A stretch of 47,694 bases of DNA from Limimaricola litoreus. GTDB lineage: Bacteria > Pseudomonadota > Alphaproteobacteria > Rhodobacterales > Rhodobacteraceae. The stretch spans positions 1-47,694 of the forward strand of contig NZ_JAMYXC010000030.1 of the NCBI RefSeq assembly GCF_024159025.1. The letters are read 5' to 3'. Positions 26,189-37,580 of the stretch are shown in pieces. How positions within the stretch are numbered: position 1 is the first letter of the stretch; each line of letters opens with the position of its first letter. Below the pieces are notes generated by a model, which worked only from the letters and a program-made list of their open reading frames with translations, was not told the origin of the DNA and made no database searches. Position numbers and translations under genes: made by a program.

Positions 26189-27784
26189 TCAGTCCTCGAC
26201 GTCGAAGGTCAGCGCCTTGACCTGCTGGAATTTGCCGGTGTCCCGCAGCTTTTGCAGCACGTCCTCGGAGACCGCCTCGTCGGCATAGAGGATCGCGATC
26301 GCCTCCCCGGCGCGGTCGTTGCGGCCAAGGGTGAAGTTGGCGATGTTCACGCCGTTCTCGCCCATGGTGGTGCCCAGAACGCCGATGATGCCCGGCACGT
26401 CCTTGTTGGTGGTATAGACCATGTGGCGGCCGATCTCGGCGTCGATGTTGATGCCCTTGATCTGGATGAAGCGCGGCTTGCCGTCCGAGAACACCGTGCC
26501 CGCGACCGAACGCTCGCGCGTGTCGGTGGTCACGGTCACCTTGACGTAGCCCTCGAAGGTGCCCGACTGATCCTGCTTGGTGGTGGCGATCTGGATGCCG
26601 CGCTCCTTGGCGATCACCGGGGCCGAGACCATGTTCACGTCCGGGTTCACCTTGCGCATGATGCCCGCGACCAGCGCCGAGTTCAGCGCCGCGAGGTTCA
26701 TCTCCGAGACGACGCCGTCGTAAAGGATGTTGATCGACTTGATCGGCTCGTCGGTCATCTGGCCGATGAAGTTGCCCAGATGGCCCGAGAGGCCGATCCA
26801 CGGGCCCATGATCTTGGCCTCTTCGGCGCTGATCGAGGGCATGTTGATCGCGTTGGTCACAGCACCCGTCAGCAGGTAGTCCGACATCTGCTCGGCCACC
26901 TGCAGCGCCACGTTCTCCTGCGCCTCGCTCGTCGCGGCACCAAGGTGCGGCGTGACGACGACGTTGGGCAGGTTGAACAGCGGCGAGGCGGTCGCGGGCT
27001 CCTCGGCGAAGACGTCGAAGGCCGCACCGGCCACCCGACCTTCCGTGATCGCCTCGGCCAGCGCCGCCTCGTCCACCAGCCCGCCGCGGGCGCAATTGAC
27101 GATGCGCACGTTGGGCTTGAGCTTGGCGATGTTCTCCTTGGAGAGGATGTTGCGCGTCTGATCGGTCAGGGGCACGTGCAGCGTGATGAAGTCCGCCCGG
27201 CCCAGAAGCGCGTCGAGCTCGACCTTCTCGACGCCGATCTCGGTCGCGCGCTCCTCCGACAGGAAGGGGTCATAGGCCACGACCTTCATCTTCAGACCAT
27301 GCGCGCGGTCGATCACGATCGAGCCGATGTTGCCCGCGCCGATCACGCCCAGCGTCTTGCCGGTGACCTCGACGCCCATGAAGCGCGACTTTTCCCACTT
27401 GCCCGCATGGGTCGAGGCGTTGGCCTCGGGGATCTGGCGGGCGACGGCCATCAGCATGGAGATCGCGTGCTCGGCGGTGGTGATGGAGTTGCCGAAGGGC
27501 GTGTTCATCACGATGATGCCCTTCTTCGACGCGGCCGGGATGTCGACATTGTCGACACCGATGCCGGCGCGGCCGATGACCTTGAGGTTGGCGGCGCGCT
27601 CGATCAGCTTCTCGGTCGCCTTGGTGGCCGAGCGGATCGCGAGGCCGTCGTAATTGCCGATGATCTCGGCGAGCTTTTCCTTGTCCTTGCCGAGCTTGGG
27701 CTGGAAGTCGACCTCGATGCCGCGATCGCGGAAGATCTGCACGGCGGCGTCGGAGAGGGCGTCGGAAATCAGAACCTTGGGCAT
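26189..27784 (-). CDS. serA: D-3-phosphoglycerate dehydrogenase, long form with ACT domain
   Basis: First step of serine synthesis: 3-phosphoglycerate plus NAD to phosphohydroxypyruvate. The 531 residues match the long (type I) form with an intervening ASB domain and a C-terminal ACT domain that binds serine for feedback control. Motifs are the Rossmann 'LGVIGAGNIGSIVIDRA' (~146-162), 'NCARGGLVDEAAL', and 'VVTPHLGAATSEAQENVA' with the catalytic His. The C-terminal 'DVPGIIGVLGTTMGENGVNIANF' is the ACT core. It lies 84 bases downstream of serC on the same strand and is probably cotranscribed. Palindrome copy B follows it. Confidence 0.97.
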   Translation of the reverse strand: MPKVLISDALSDAAVQIFRDRGIEVDFQPKLGKDKEKLAEIIGNYDGLAIRSATKATEKLIERAANLKVIGRAGIGVDNVDIPAASKKGIIVMNTPFGNSITTAEHAISMLMAVARQIPEANASTHAGKWEKSRFMGVEVTGKTLGVIGAGNIGSIVIDRAHGLKMKVVAYDPFLSEERATEIGVEKVELDALLGRADFITLHVPLTDQTRNILSKENIAKLKPNVRIVNCARGGLVDEAALAEAITEGRVAGAAFDVFAEEPATASPLFNLPNVVVTPHLGAATSEAQENVALQVAEQMSDYLLTGAVTNAINMPSISAEEAKIMGPWIGLSGHLGNFIGQMTDEPIKSINILYDGVVSEMNLAALNSALVAGIMRKVNPDVNMVSAPVIAKERGIQIATTKQDQSGTFEGYVKVTVTTDTRERSVAGTVFSDGKPRFIQIKGINIDAEIGRHMVYTTNKDVPGIIGVLGTTMGENGVNIANFTLGRNDRAGEAIAILYADEAVSEDVLQKLRDTGKFQQVKALTFDVED

Positions 27785-27868
27785 TTGGATGCTCCTGTGG
27801 CGGTCGGACGGAATGCGTCCGGAGAAATAGGGATGACGGGGCGCGCCCTGCGCGCCCCTGAAAGGGGA

Positions 27869-29023
<1,155 letters not shown>

Positions 29024-29084
29024 TGCTGGTATCCTTGCAGATAAGCGCCTCTCGTTGGGGAGAGGTGTCCCGCCGCCGCAGATA
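29024..29084 (-). promoter_or_regulatory. Probable serC leader RNA (serC motif)
   Basis: The transcript ahead of serC contains a hairpin with a perfect 6-bp stem: CCTCTC (29048-29053) against GAGAGG (29060-29065). A short unpaired region carrying TTATCTGCAAGGA, which includes the ribosome site, follows. A conserved 'serC' RNA structure (Rfam RF00517) is known at this position in Alphaproteobacteria. I assign it by location, orientation and this hairpin. I could not run a covariance model. Confidence 0.55.
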
Positions 29085-29107
29085 CGCCCTGCCCCGCGCT
29101 TTCACAA
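29079..29107 (-). promoter_or_regulatory. Candidate serC promoter
   Basis: On the minus strand TTGTGA (29107-29102) and TATCTG (29084-29079) are separated by exactly 17 bases. The transcript would begin just before the leader hairpin. The same short region must also hold the serB promoter on the other strand. Confidence 0.4.
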
Positions 29108-29182
29108 CATGCAAATTGCCGCTAAGGCAGCGCCAAATGTCGCAAGCGGGCCGTCCCGCGCCACTATCGGAAACTTTCGCCC

Positions 29183-30055
29183 ATGTTCACCGCGCTCCTC
29201 CTCTCCGCCCCCGGCACCCCGCTCGATCCGCAGCTTGCCGAGAATCTCCGCAGCGCATGGGGCGGCGCGGCGCTCGACTGGCTCGCGCCCGGCGAGGCGG
29301 TGGAGTTCGGCCTGCCCGAGGTGTCGGGCAACCGCTGGGATGTCTGGGCCGAGCTGCAGAAAAGCGGCGTCGATCTGGTGGTCCAGAAGACCGAAGGGCG
29401 GCGCAAGAAGATGCTGCTCGCGGACATGGACAGTACCATGATCGAGCAGGAATGCATCGACGAGCTGGCCGCCGAGGCGGGGGTGGGCGAACGCGTGGCC
29501 GAGATCACCGCGCGGGCGATGAACGGCGAGCTCGATTTCGAGGGCGCGCTGATCGAGCGGGTCGGGCTGCTGCGCGATCTCGACGAGGCCGTGATCGCCT
29601 GCGTGCTGGAAAGCCGGATCACCCATATGCCCGGCGGGCGCGCGCTGATCGCCACGATGAAGGCCAATGGCGGCCACGCCGCGCTGGTCTCCGGCGGCTT
29701 CACCGCCTTCACCGAAAAGGTGGCCGAGGCGCTCGGCTTCGACGAGCACCGCGCCAACACGCTGCTCTCGGCGGGCGGCAGGCTCACCGGCGATGTGGCG
29801 CGACCGATTCTCGGCCGGGAGGCCAAGGTGCAGGCGCTCCACGAGATCACCGCCCGGCTCGGCATCACGCCCGAAGACGTCATCGCGGTGGGCGACGGCG
29901 CCAATGATCTGGGCATGCTCGGGCTCGCAGGGACGGGCGTGGCGCTGCACGCCAAGCCGGTCGTGGCCGGGCAATGCGAGGTCCGGGTGAACCACGGCGA
30001 CCTGACGGCGCTGCTTTATATCCAAGGCTACCGCAAGGAAATGTTCACTATTTGA
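29183..30055 (+). CDS. serB: Phosphoserine phosphatase
   Basis: Last step of serine synthesis, a HAD-superfamily hydrolase of 290 residues. Motif I is 'LLADMDSTMI' with nucleophile Asp81 and acid Asp83. Motif II is 'ALVSGGFTAFTE', and the late motif is 'VIAVGDGANDLGMLGLAG'. The first ~75 residues form a short ACT-like N-terminal region, as in E. coli SerB. It is divergent from serC with 159 bases between the starts. The ribosome site is weak. Confidence 0.96.
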   Translation: MFTALLLSAPGTPLDPQLAENLRSAWGGAALDWLAPGEAVEFGLPEVSGNRWDVWAELQKSGVDLVVQKTEGRRKKMLLADMDSTMIEQECIDELAAEAGVGERVAEITARAMNGELDFEGALIERVGLLRDLDEAVIACVLESRITHMPGGRALIATMKANGGHAALVSGGFTAFTEKVAEALGFDEHRANTLLSAGGRLTGDVARPILGREAKVQALHEITARLGITPEDVIAVGDGANDLGMLGLAGTGVALHAKPVVAGQCEVRVNHGDLTALLYIQGYRKEMFTI

Positions 30056-30128
30056 TCTTGCTCGAATCGGCCTCCTGACCGAGACTGACGCAGGGGCAAC
30101 ATCGCCCTGTCATTTGGGGGAGACCGAC

Positions 30129-30452
30129 ATGGCCGACAAGCGTTTCATGTATATCTATCACGGCAACGGCATGAGCCTGCCCGAAGGCGAGGAGGCGGGC
30201 CGCGAGGCGATGGCGCGCTGGCAGGGCTGGATGGACGGCATCCGCGAGCACATCTCGGACGAGGGCGCGCCGGCGGGCAAATCCCATACCGTGAGCCGGG
30301 ACGGCGTGACCGACGACGGCGGCGCCGACCCGGTCTATGGCTACACCATCGTCACGGCACCCGACATCGACGCCGCGATCGAGATGGCCAAGGGCTGCCC
30401 CATGGTCGCGGATGGCGGTCGCGTCGAGGTCTGCGAGGCCATCGAGATGTGA
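30129..30452 (+). CDS. YciI/DGPF-type (YCII-related) domain protein
   Basis: A 107-residue small protein resembling YCII-related proteins: 'RFMYIYHGNGMSLPEGEE' at the N terminus, 'MARWQGWMDGIREHI' in the middle and 'YTIVTAPDIDAAIEMAKGCPMV' toward the C terminus, the ferredoxin-like pattern of the family. I choose the ATG at 30129 over one five codons upstream because GGGGGAG is then at the right distance. Members are often neighbours of ECF sigma factor genes, but none is present here. Biochemical role unknown. Confidence 0.75.
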   Translation: MADKRFMYIYHGNGMSLPEGEEAGREAMARWQGWMDGIREHISDEGAPAGKSHTVSRDGVTDDGGADPVYGYTIVTAPDIDAAIEMAKGCPMVADGGRVEVCEAIEM

Positions 30453-30709
30453 GTGCGGCCCCGCCCCGTTCGACGCCGAACAGGGGCGGGCCGCAGCTGG
30501 CGGGGCCGGCGTGGCAGATGGGACACGGTTCCTTTTCTGGGCGCCGAGCCCCCTTCCTGCGCGGATATCCGCGCAGACATGTGACCGTGCGGGGCTTTCC
30601 CACGGGGCGGGAATCTTGATAAGCCTCTGTTCATCGAGTTGAACCCGCCCCTTCCAGTCGAAAAGGCGCCGGGGGCATCCCAAGAGGCCAGACAGCTGGA
30701 GGCTGCTAC
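30453..30709 (+). other. Gene-free 257-base stretch
   Basis: GC-rich region between the YciI-like and IalB-family genes. I see no convincing small gene or strong terminator in it. It presumably contains the IalB-family gene's promoter in its AT-richer part around 30610-30640. Confidence 0.4.
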
Positions 30710-31249
30710 ATGATGTCACGACTATTCCGCGCGATCGGGACCCTGTCGGCGGGCGCGGTGATCACCGCCGCTGCCACGAGCGCCGCCGCGCAGGAGGCGT
30801 CGAACCGCGTCGCCGCGGAAACCGACTGGAGCGTGTTTCAGGAAACCGACCCGGTCGAGTGCTTCGGCGTCTCGGCCCCCAAGAGCCAGCTCAACACCAA
30901 GGGCGGCCAGCCGGTCACCGTGAACCGCGGCGAGACGCTGCTTTTCGTGTTCTACCGCCCCGCACAGGGCGTGAACGGCCAGGTGACCTTCACCGGCGGC
31001 TATCCCTTCGCGTCCGGCTCCACCGTGACGCTCGAGGTCGGCGGCAGCGACTACCAGCTCTTCACCGAGGGCGATTGGGCCTGGCCCGCGACGCCGCAGG
31101 ACGACGCCGAGATCGTCGCCGCGATGAAGCGCGGCGCCGAGGCGGTGCTGACCGGCATGTCGGGCCGCGGCACCCAGACCAAGGACACCTTCTCGCTGCT
31201 GGGCTTCACCGCCGCGGTGGAAGAGGCGTCCAAGCGCTGCGCCAGCTGA
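30710..31249 (+). CDS. Invasion-associated locus B (IalB) family secreted protein
   Basis: A 179-residue exported protein. Residues 1-28 (MMSRLFRAIGTLSAGAVITA...SAAAQ) are a Sec signal peptide. The mature part matches IalB-family proteins: 'DWSVFQETDPVECFGVSAPK', 'RGETLLFVFYRPAQGVNGQ', 'YPFASGSTVTLEVGG' and the C-terminal 'LGFTAAVEEASKRCAS', with two Cys likely bridged. The family is widespread in Alphaproteobacteria, far beyond the Bartonella invasion factor that named it, so a virulence role should not be assumed. GGAGG precedes the ATG by seven bases. An intrinsic terminator follows the gene. Confidence 0.88.
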   Translation: MMSRLFRAIGTLSAGAVITAAATSAAAQEASNRVAAETDWSVFQETDPVECFGVSAPKSQLNTKGGQPVTVNRGETLLFVFYRPAQGVNGQVTFTGGYPFASGSTVTLEVGGSDYQLFTEGDWAWPATPQDDAEIVAAMKRGAEAVLTGMSGRGTQTKDTFSLLGFTAAVEEASKRCAS

Positions 31250-31285
31250 GATACGCGCCCGAGGGCGCGGCATGTTGCATCCAGA

Positions 31286-31321
31286 GCGGGGCCGGTTTTC
31301 CTTGATGACCGGGCCCGCTTT
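31286..31321 (+). terminator. Intrinsic terminator after the IalB-family gene
   Basis: GCGGGGCCGGT (31286-31296) and ACCGGGCCCGC (31308-31318) pair over 10 of 11 positions, with an 11-base loop, followed by TTT. It separates this gene from rlmN. Confidence 0.7.
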
Positions 31322-31360
31322 CCCATATGAGCCGGGCACCCCCGGCCCCGAGGTACCCCG

Positions 31361-32548
31361 ATGACCGCCCCCGCCACCCCGACCGCTCCGATCACCCAGG
31401 ACATGATGACCATCCCGCGCAAGCCGCGCGAGGGCCTGCCCAACCTCGTCGGCCTGACGCGGCCCGCGCTGCGCGAGGCGCTGCTCGCCGCCGGCACGCC
31501 CGAGAAACAGGTCAAGATGCGGGTGAACCAGCTCTGGCAGTGGATCTACCACTGGGGCGTGCGCAGCTTCGAGGAGATGACCAACCTCGCCAAGCCGTAT
31601 CGCGAGCTCCTGGCCGCGAACTTCGTGATCGAGCTGCCCGAGATCGTCTCCAGGCAGGTCTCGACCGACGGCACGCGCAAGTACCTCGTGCGCATCGCGG
31701 GCGGGCACGAGGTCGAGACGGTCTACATCCCCGAAGACGAGCGCGGCACGCTGTGCATCTCCTCCCAGGTCGGCTGCACGCTGACCTGCTCCTTTTGCCA
31801 TACCGGCACCCAGAAGCTGGTGCGCAACCTGACGCCGGGCGAGATCATCGGCCAGGTGATGATCGTGCGCGACGATCTCGCCGAATGGCCGCGGCCGGGC
31901 GTGCCCAAGGAAGAGCGCAGGCTTCTGTCGAACATCGTGCTGATGGGCATGGGCGAGCCGCTCTACAATTTCGAAGGTGTGCGCGACGCGATGCAGATCG
32001 CCATGGACGGCGAGGGCATCGCCCTGTCGCGCCGCCGCATCACGCTTTCGACCTCCGGCGTCGTGCCCGAAATCGCCCGCACCGCCGAGGAGATCGGCTG
32101 CATGCTGGCGGTGAGCTTCCACGCCACCACCGACGAGGTGCGCGACAAGCTGGTGCCGATCAACAAGAAGTGGAACATCGAAAAGCTGCTGGAGGCGCTC
32201 AGGGCCTATCCGCGGCTGTCGAATTCCGAGCGGATCACGTTTGAGTACGTGATGCTCAAGGGCGTCAACGACAGCGACGAGGATGCGCATCGGCTGGTGA
32301 AGCTGATCGAGGGCATCCCGGCCAAGATCAACCTGATCCCCTTCAACGAATGGCCCGGCTCGCCCTACGAGCGGTCCTCGAACAACCGCATTAGGGCCTT
32401 TGCCGACATCATCTACAAGGCGGGCTACGCCAGCCCGATCCGCACGCCGCGCGGCGAGGACATCATGGCCGCCTGCGGCCAGCTGAAATCCGCGACCGAG
32501 CGGCAGCGCAAGAGCCGCGCCCAGATCGCGGCCGAAGTTCAGGGATAA
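31361..32548 (+). CDS. rlmN: Dual-specificity RNA methyltransferase RlmN
   Basis: A radical-SAM enzyme that methylates C2 of A2503 in 23S rRNA and A37 in some tRNAs. The [4Fe-4S] cluster motif CX3CX2C is at Cys139, Cys143 and Cys146 ('CTLTCSFC'). Cys132 ('TLCISSQ') and Cys372 ('DIMAACGQL') match the two catalytic cysteines, one of which carries the transferred methylene. '[18 protein letters not shown]' is the SAM-binding stretch. The 395-residue length is normal for Alphaproteobacteria. GAGGT precedes the ATG. Confidence 0.97.
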   Translation: MTAPATPTAPITQDMMTIPRKPREGLPNLVGLTRPALREALLAAGTPEKQVKMRVNQLWQWIYHWGVRSFEEMTNLAKPYRELLAANFVIELPEIVSRQVSTDGTRKYLVRIAGGHEVETVYIPEDERGTLCISSQVGCTLTCSFCHTGTQKLVRNLTPGEIIGQVMIVRDDLAEWPRPGVPKEERRLLSNIVLMGMGEPLYNFEGVRDAMQIAMDGEGIALSRRRITLSTSGVVPEIARTAEEIGCMLAVSFHATTDEVRDKLVPINKKWNIEKLLEALRAYPRLSNSERITFEYVMLKGVNDSDEDAHRLVKLIEGIPAKINLIPFNEWPGSPYERSSNNRIRAFADIIYKAGYASPIRTPRGEDIMAACGQLKSATERQRKSRAQIAAEVQG

Positions 32549-32588
32549 GGCGCGCGGGACAAACCGGCGCCACCGAGGGGAGAGAGCG

Positions 32589-33389
32589 GTGAAGATCAAG
32601 CTCAACGGGATCGAGTTCGACGTGACGGCTGTGGAGGGGGATCTGCGCGAGGCGATCCTCGGCGATCCGATCGTCGCGCGGGCGGTGTGGCGCGATGTCT
32701 ATGCCTGGGATGGCCGCGCGCAGGAGGGCAAGCCCACCGGCCCGGTGACCAAGGCCGGCGCGATCCCGCTCGCCAACGGCATCTCCTTCTACGTGCCCAA
32801 GGGCCCGCAGCTCGAAAAGAACGAGAGCGCCTCGAAGACCTCCGGCGAGCGCTTTCTCAAGGCGCTGGGCGTGAAATCCTCGATCGACGTGCTCAAGGCC
32901 ATGGCGCGCCTTCTGGGCCTGCCGCAGAAGGTGCTGCCCAAGGCGTTCGATCCCCTGAAGCCGGTCGCCTCCTTCACGCTGAAGATGCATGTCGAGCATT
33001 CGGTGCTGCGGCTGCGCAACGCCAGCCGCAACCTGCAGGCCTATGTTCTGGTGCCCGGCCAGATCGGCTTTCACCACGAGATCACCGAGATCGTGGACCG
33101 GCCCGGCCACGAGGCGCTGATGGCCGAAAAGCCCGAGCTGAAGACGCTGACGCCGATGTTCCTCGTGCCCGCACAGTCCAAGGCGAATCGCGAGATGCGG
33201 GCGACGGCGCTGATGGCGCAGACCCGCGAGCTCGCGGCGCAGGCGCAGGGCAAGACGGCCCAGGAGCTGCCCGAGCCGCTGCGCATGCGGATCGGCCGCA
33301 ACCAGGCCGAGCTGCGCATGCTGGCGCAATCGGCGACGCAGGCCCGCACGGCCCAGCCCGGCCGTCCCGCGCCCCGCGCGACCGCCTGA
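32589..33389 (+). CDS. Conserved protein of unknown function
   Basis: A 266-residue protein read from a GTG with GGGAGAGAG upstream. No family is recognised. The first ~90 residues are beta-rich ('KIKLNGIEFDVTAVEGDLREA', 'NGISFYVPKGPQLEKNE'). A middle segment 'KPVASFTLKMHVEHSVLRLRNASRNLQAYVLV' is strongly amphipathic. The last ~80 residues are Ala/Gln/Arg-rich and helical ('MAQTRELAAQAQGKTAQEL'), probably a coiled coil or disordered tail. It has no signal peptide or membrane segment. It lies between rlmN (40 bases) and the Tudor-domain gene. Codon use looks native. Confidence 0.8.
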   Translation: MKIKLNGIEFDVTAVEGDLREAILGDPIVARAVWRDVYAWDGRAQEGKPTGPVTKAGAIPLANGISFYVPKGPQLEKNESASKTSGERFLKALGVKSSIDVLKAMARLLGLPQKVLPKAFDPLKPVASFTLKMHVEHSVLRLRNASRNLQAYVLVPGQIGFHHEITEIVDRPGHEALMAEKPELKTLTPMFLVPAQSKANREMRATALMAQTRELAAQAQGKTAQELPEPLRMRIGRNQAELRMLAQSATQARTAQPGRPAPRATA

Positions 33390-33445
33390 GGAACCGCCCG
33401 CCGCGTCGAAGGGTTGGCCGTGCATCCACAAAGGGGCGCACGGCC

Positions 33446-33658
33446 ATGAGCTATTCGACAGGCGACAAGGTCACGTGGAACTGGGCCAATGGCACCGGGA
33501 CCGGCAAGGTCACCAAGGTCTACACCCGAAAGATCACCCGCAAGATCAAGGGCTCCGAGATCACCCGCAACGCCAGCGAGGAGGAGCCCGCCTATCTGAT
33601 CGAGCAGGAGGATGGCGACGAGGTGCTCAAGAGCGGATCGGAGCTCTCCAAGGGCTGA
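33446..33658 (+). CDS. Small DUF2945 / Tudor-like domain protein
   Basis: A 70-residue basic protein starting 'MSYSTGDKVTWNWANGTGTG' and continuing 'YLIEQEDGDEVLKSGSEL', the pattern of the hypervirulence-associated Tudor domain family (DUF2945, PF11160). This is a single small beta-barrel proposed to bind nucleic acid or protein. AAGGGG precedes the ATG. Convergent with the LOG-family gene; palindrome copy C separates the two. Function unproven. Confidence 0.83.
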   Translation: MSYSTGDKVTWNWANGTGTGKVTKVYTRKITRKIKGSEITRNASEEEPAYLIEQEDGDEVLKSGSELSKG

Positions 33659-33687
33659 GCCGCGCGGCCATGGCCAGCGACAGGCCA

Positions 33688-33773
33688 TGCGTATTTATGG
33701 AAAGATGAACAGAAGGGCGCGCCCGGCCCGGTGCCGCGCGCGCCCCTCCCTTTCATCTTTCTTCAAATACGCA
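33688..33773. repeat. Long imperfect palindrome, copy C of three
   Basis: Arms are 33688-33709 and 33752-33773. The right arm matches those of copies A and B closely. The left arm differs in the centre (TATTTATGG instead of TATTTGGAG), so two central positions are mispaired. The inner part has a further GC-rich stem, GGGCGCGC against GCGCGCCC, making this the longest copy (86 bases). It lies between two convergent genes, where a bidirectional terminator would be expected. Confidence 0.85.
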
Positions 33774-33790
33774 AATCCCGACGCCGGGGC

Positions 33791-34642
33791 TCACTCCTTG
33801 CGGCCGGGAATATGCTCGCGCCGCTCGCCCGCATGGGTCCAGCTTTGCATCGCCTCGAAGGCCTCGTCGGCAGTCTCCACGAACTTGAACAGCTGAAGAT
33901 CCTCGTCGGCGATGGTGCCGGCATCGGCCAGCGCCTCCCAGTTCACGATCTTTTCCCAGAAGGCGCGGCCGAACAGCAGGAAGGGCACGCGCTTCATGCG
34001 GCCCGTCTGGATCAGCGTCAGCGTCTCGAACAGCTCGTCGAGCGTGCCGAAGCCACCCGGAAAGACGCAGACCGCCTTGGCGCGCATCAGGAAATGCATC
34101 TTGCGGATTGCGAAATAGTGGAAGTTGAACGCCAGCTCCGGCGTCACATAGAGGTTCGGCGCCTGTTCGTGCGGCAGCACGATGTTGAGACCCACGGAGC
34201 GGCCGCCCGCCTCCTCGGCGCCGCGGTTGCCCGCCTCCATCACGCCGGGGCCGCCGCCGGTGACGATCACGTTCTCGGTGCCGCCCTCGCTCAACGACCA
34301 TTCGGTGACGCGCCGCGCGAAGGCGCGCGCCTCCTCGTAGAAGGCCGAGAGATCGGCGAGCGTCTGCGTGCGCGCCTCGTGTTTCCGCGCGGGCTCGGGG
34401 ATGCGCGCGCCGCCGAACAGCACCACGGTCGAGTTGACCCCGGCCGCGTTCATCAGCAGTTCGGGCTTCATCAGCTCCAGCTGCCAGCGCACGGGACGCA
34501 GCTCGTCGCGCAGCAGGAACTCCTCGTCGGTGAAGGCCAGCCGGTAGGAGGGCGATGTGGTCTGCGGCGTCTGGGGCACCTGCCCCGCCGTGCGCTGATC
34601 CTCCTGGCTGTCGCGCATCAGGTGTCGTCTGTCCTTGGTCAT
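33791..34642 (-). CDS. LOG family (TIGR00730) Rossmann-fold protein
   Basis: A 283-residue protein of the 'lysine decarboxylase-like' LOG family. The diagnostic motif PGGFGTLDE (PGGxGTxxE) is near residue 195, and '[21 protein letters not shown]' is the nucleotide-binding segment. Family members are cytokinin-activating phosphoribohydrolases or AMP nucleosidases such as PpnN; real lysine decarboxylase activity is not expected. The N-terminal ~60 residues before the Rossmann core are extra relative to short LOG proteins. AAGGGA precedes the ATG. It is divergent from dapD with 90 bases between. Confidence 0.9.
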   Translation of the reverse strand: MTKDRRHLMRDSQEDQRTAGQVPQTPQTTSPSYRLAFTDEEFLLRDELRPVRWQLELMKPELLMNAAGVNSTVVLFGGARIPEPARKHEARTQTLADLSAFYEEARAFARRVTEWSLSEGGTENVIVTGGGPGVMEAGNRGAEEAGGRSVGLNIVLPHEQAPNLYVTPELAFNFHYFAIRKMHFLMRAKAVCVFPGGFGTLDELFETLTLIQTGRMKRVPFLLFGRAFWEKIVNWEALADAGTIADEDLQLFKFVETADEAFEAMQSWTHAGERREHIPGRKE

Positions 34643-34666
34643 GCCTGTCCCTTACCCTGGGGCGCG

Positions 34667-34696
34667 TTGCGCCGATTGCCGCATCCGGTCTATAGC
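34667..34696 (+). promoter_or_regulatory. Candidate dapD promoter
   Basis: TTGCGC (34667-34672) and CTATAG/TATAGC (34690-34696) are 17 bases apart, in the 90-base region between the divergent LOG-family gene and dapD. CGGAG (34720s) before the ATG is the ribosome site. Confidence 0.4.
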
Positions 34697-34732
34697 CGCC
34701 CCCGAGCCGCATCACAAACCGGAGCCCGTCCC

Positions 34733-35569
<837 letters not shown>

Positions 35570-35587
35570 TCGACGCCACGCTCCGGC

Positions 35588-35611
35588 GCGGGCGGCGGAA
35601 CCGCCCGCTTT
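35588..35611 (+). terminator. Hairpin terminator after dapD
   Basis: GCGGGCGG (35588-35595) pairs perfectly with CCGCCCGC (35601-35608) around a CGGAA loop and is followed by TTT, 18 bases past the dapD stop. Confidence 0.65.
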
Positions 35612-35629
35612 GCCCGAGTCTTGGGGGAC

Positions 35630-36658
<1,029 letters not shown>

Positions 36659-36784
36659 GCCCGCATCGTTGCGCGAGCGACGCGGTTTCCCGTGCTAAGC
36701 CTCACGGGTGGGAACGATTCCGTGAGCGGTTCGTTGCCGCCTCAACAGCCCGGATGGATCGGGCGACAGGTACGGAGTGAAGAC

Positions 36785-37042
36785 ATGACGGGTGTGGGTT
36801 GGTTCATGACCATCATCATCGGCGCGATCGCCGGATGGCTGGCCGAAAAGGTGATGAAGGCGAACATGGGGCTGTTGATGAACATCATCATCGGCATCCT
36901 CGGCGCGCTGCTGTTCAACTGGCTGCTGGCCCTGATCATGGGCGAGGGCCTGGTCGGGTTCTGGGGGTCGCTGATCGCGGGCTTCATCGGCGCGTGCATC
37001 CTGATCTTCCTCGCCCGGATGGTGCGCGGCAAGCGCGGCTGA
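36785..37042 (+). CDS. GlsB/YeaQ/YmgE family membrane protein
   Basis: An 85-residue membrane protein with three hydrophobic helices and the conserved 'GAIAGWLAEKVMKANMGLLMNIIIGILGALL' pattern of the GlsB/YeaQ/YmgE (transglycosylase-associated) family. Members are induced by general stress and have no known enzyme activity. GGAGTGA precedes the ATG. It is followed by a perfect 12-bp hairpin. Confidence 0.92.
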   Translation: MTGVGWFMTIIIGAIAGWLAEKVMKANMGLLMNIIIGILGALLFNWLLALIMGEGLVGFWGSLIAGFIGACILIFLARMVRGKRG

Positions 37043-37064
37043 TCCAAAGGCCGGACAGGACCGC

Positions 37065-37092
37065 AGACCCCGCGCCGCAAGGCGCGGGGTCT
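37065..37092 (+). terminator. Perfect 12-bp hairpin after the GlsB/YeaQ gene
   Basis: AGACCCCGCGCC (37065-37076) and GGCGCGGGGTCT (37081-37092) are fully complementary around a GCAA tetraloop. There is no T-run after it, so it may act as a bidirectional or Rho-assisted terminator or an mRNA-stabilising end. Confidence 0.7.
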
Positions 37093-37150
37093 TGCGCATC
37101 CGGGTCCGGGGTGCCACCTGCGGGCGGACCACCGGATGAGGAAGAGGCGC

Positions 37151-37516
37151 ATGGCCGAGAAGCAGGACAAGCCCAAGCGGGCGCAGCAGGTCTACACGCT
37201 GCTGGTCGAGGTCGGGCGCAAGTCGGGCGACGGGCTGCCCAAGGGCGCGACCGGCGCCGCGCTGATGTGCTACGCCTCGGGCGTGGACGAGGCCGAGGCG
37301 GTGCGCGAGACCGTCGCCATCCTCAAGCAGGCCGACCTCGCCCCGCTCGACGTCACCGGCTACGGCACGCTCGACGAGCGTCTCGCCGAAGGGCACGACA
37401 TCGACGAGGACGAGCGGGCGCTCATGAGCCGCGCGCTCGAGGAGAACTCGGTGATCGTGGCGCAGATGACCCCTTTCTTCGAGGACGCCAAGGGCGGCGG
37501 CGACACGGTTCATTGA
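37151..37516 (+). CDS. Conserved hypothetical protein, acidic and soluble
   Basis: A 121-residue protein with no family that I recognise. It begins basic ([20 protein letters not shown]) and turns acidic ('[21 protein letters not shown]'). The pattern is alpha/beta: '[49 protein letters not shown]'. '[20 protein letters not shown]' ends the protein. I choose the ATG at 37151, which follows GAGGAAGAGG, over one five codons upstream. It lies 64 bases before dapE on the same strand and may be cotranscribed with it. Confidence 0.8.
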   Translation: MAEKQDKPKRAQQVYTLLVEVGRKSGDGLPKGATGAALMCYASGVDEAEAVRETVAILKQADLAPLDVTGYGTLDERLAEGHDIDEDERALMSRALEENSVIVAQMTPFFEDAKGGGDTVH

Positions 37517-37580
37517 ACCCGGTCGATTGAAACCGCCCCGCCCCCGCGCTACGCCTTGCCCTGCCCCAAGGAGTGAGCGG

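Noticed and set aside
33446-33658. DUF2945 frame as part of a 323-codon protein starting at 32687
   Set aside because: The upstream part is an alternate frame of the 32589 gene. The Tudor-like domain starts cleanly at 33446 with its own ribosome site.
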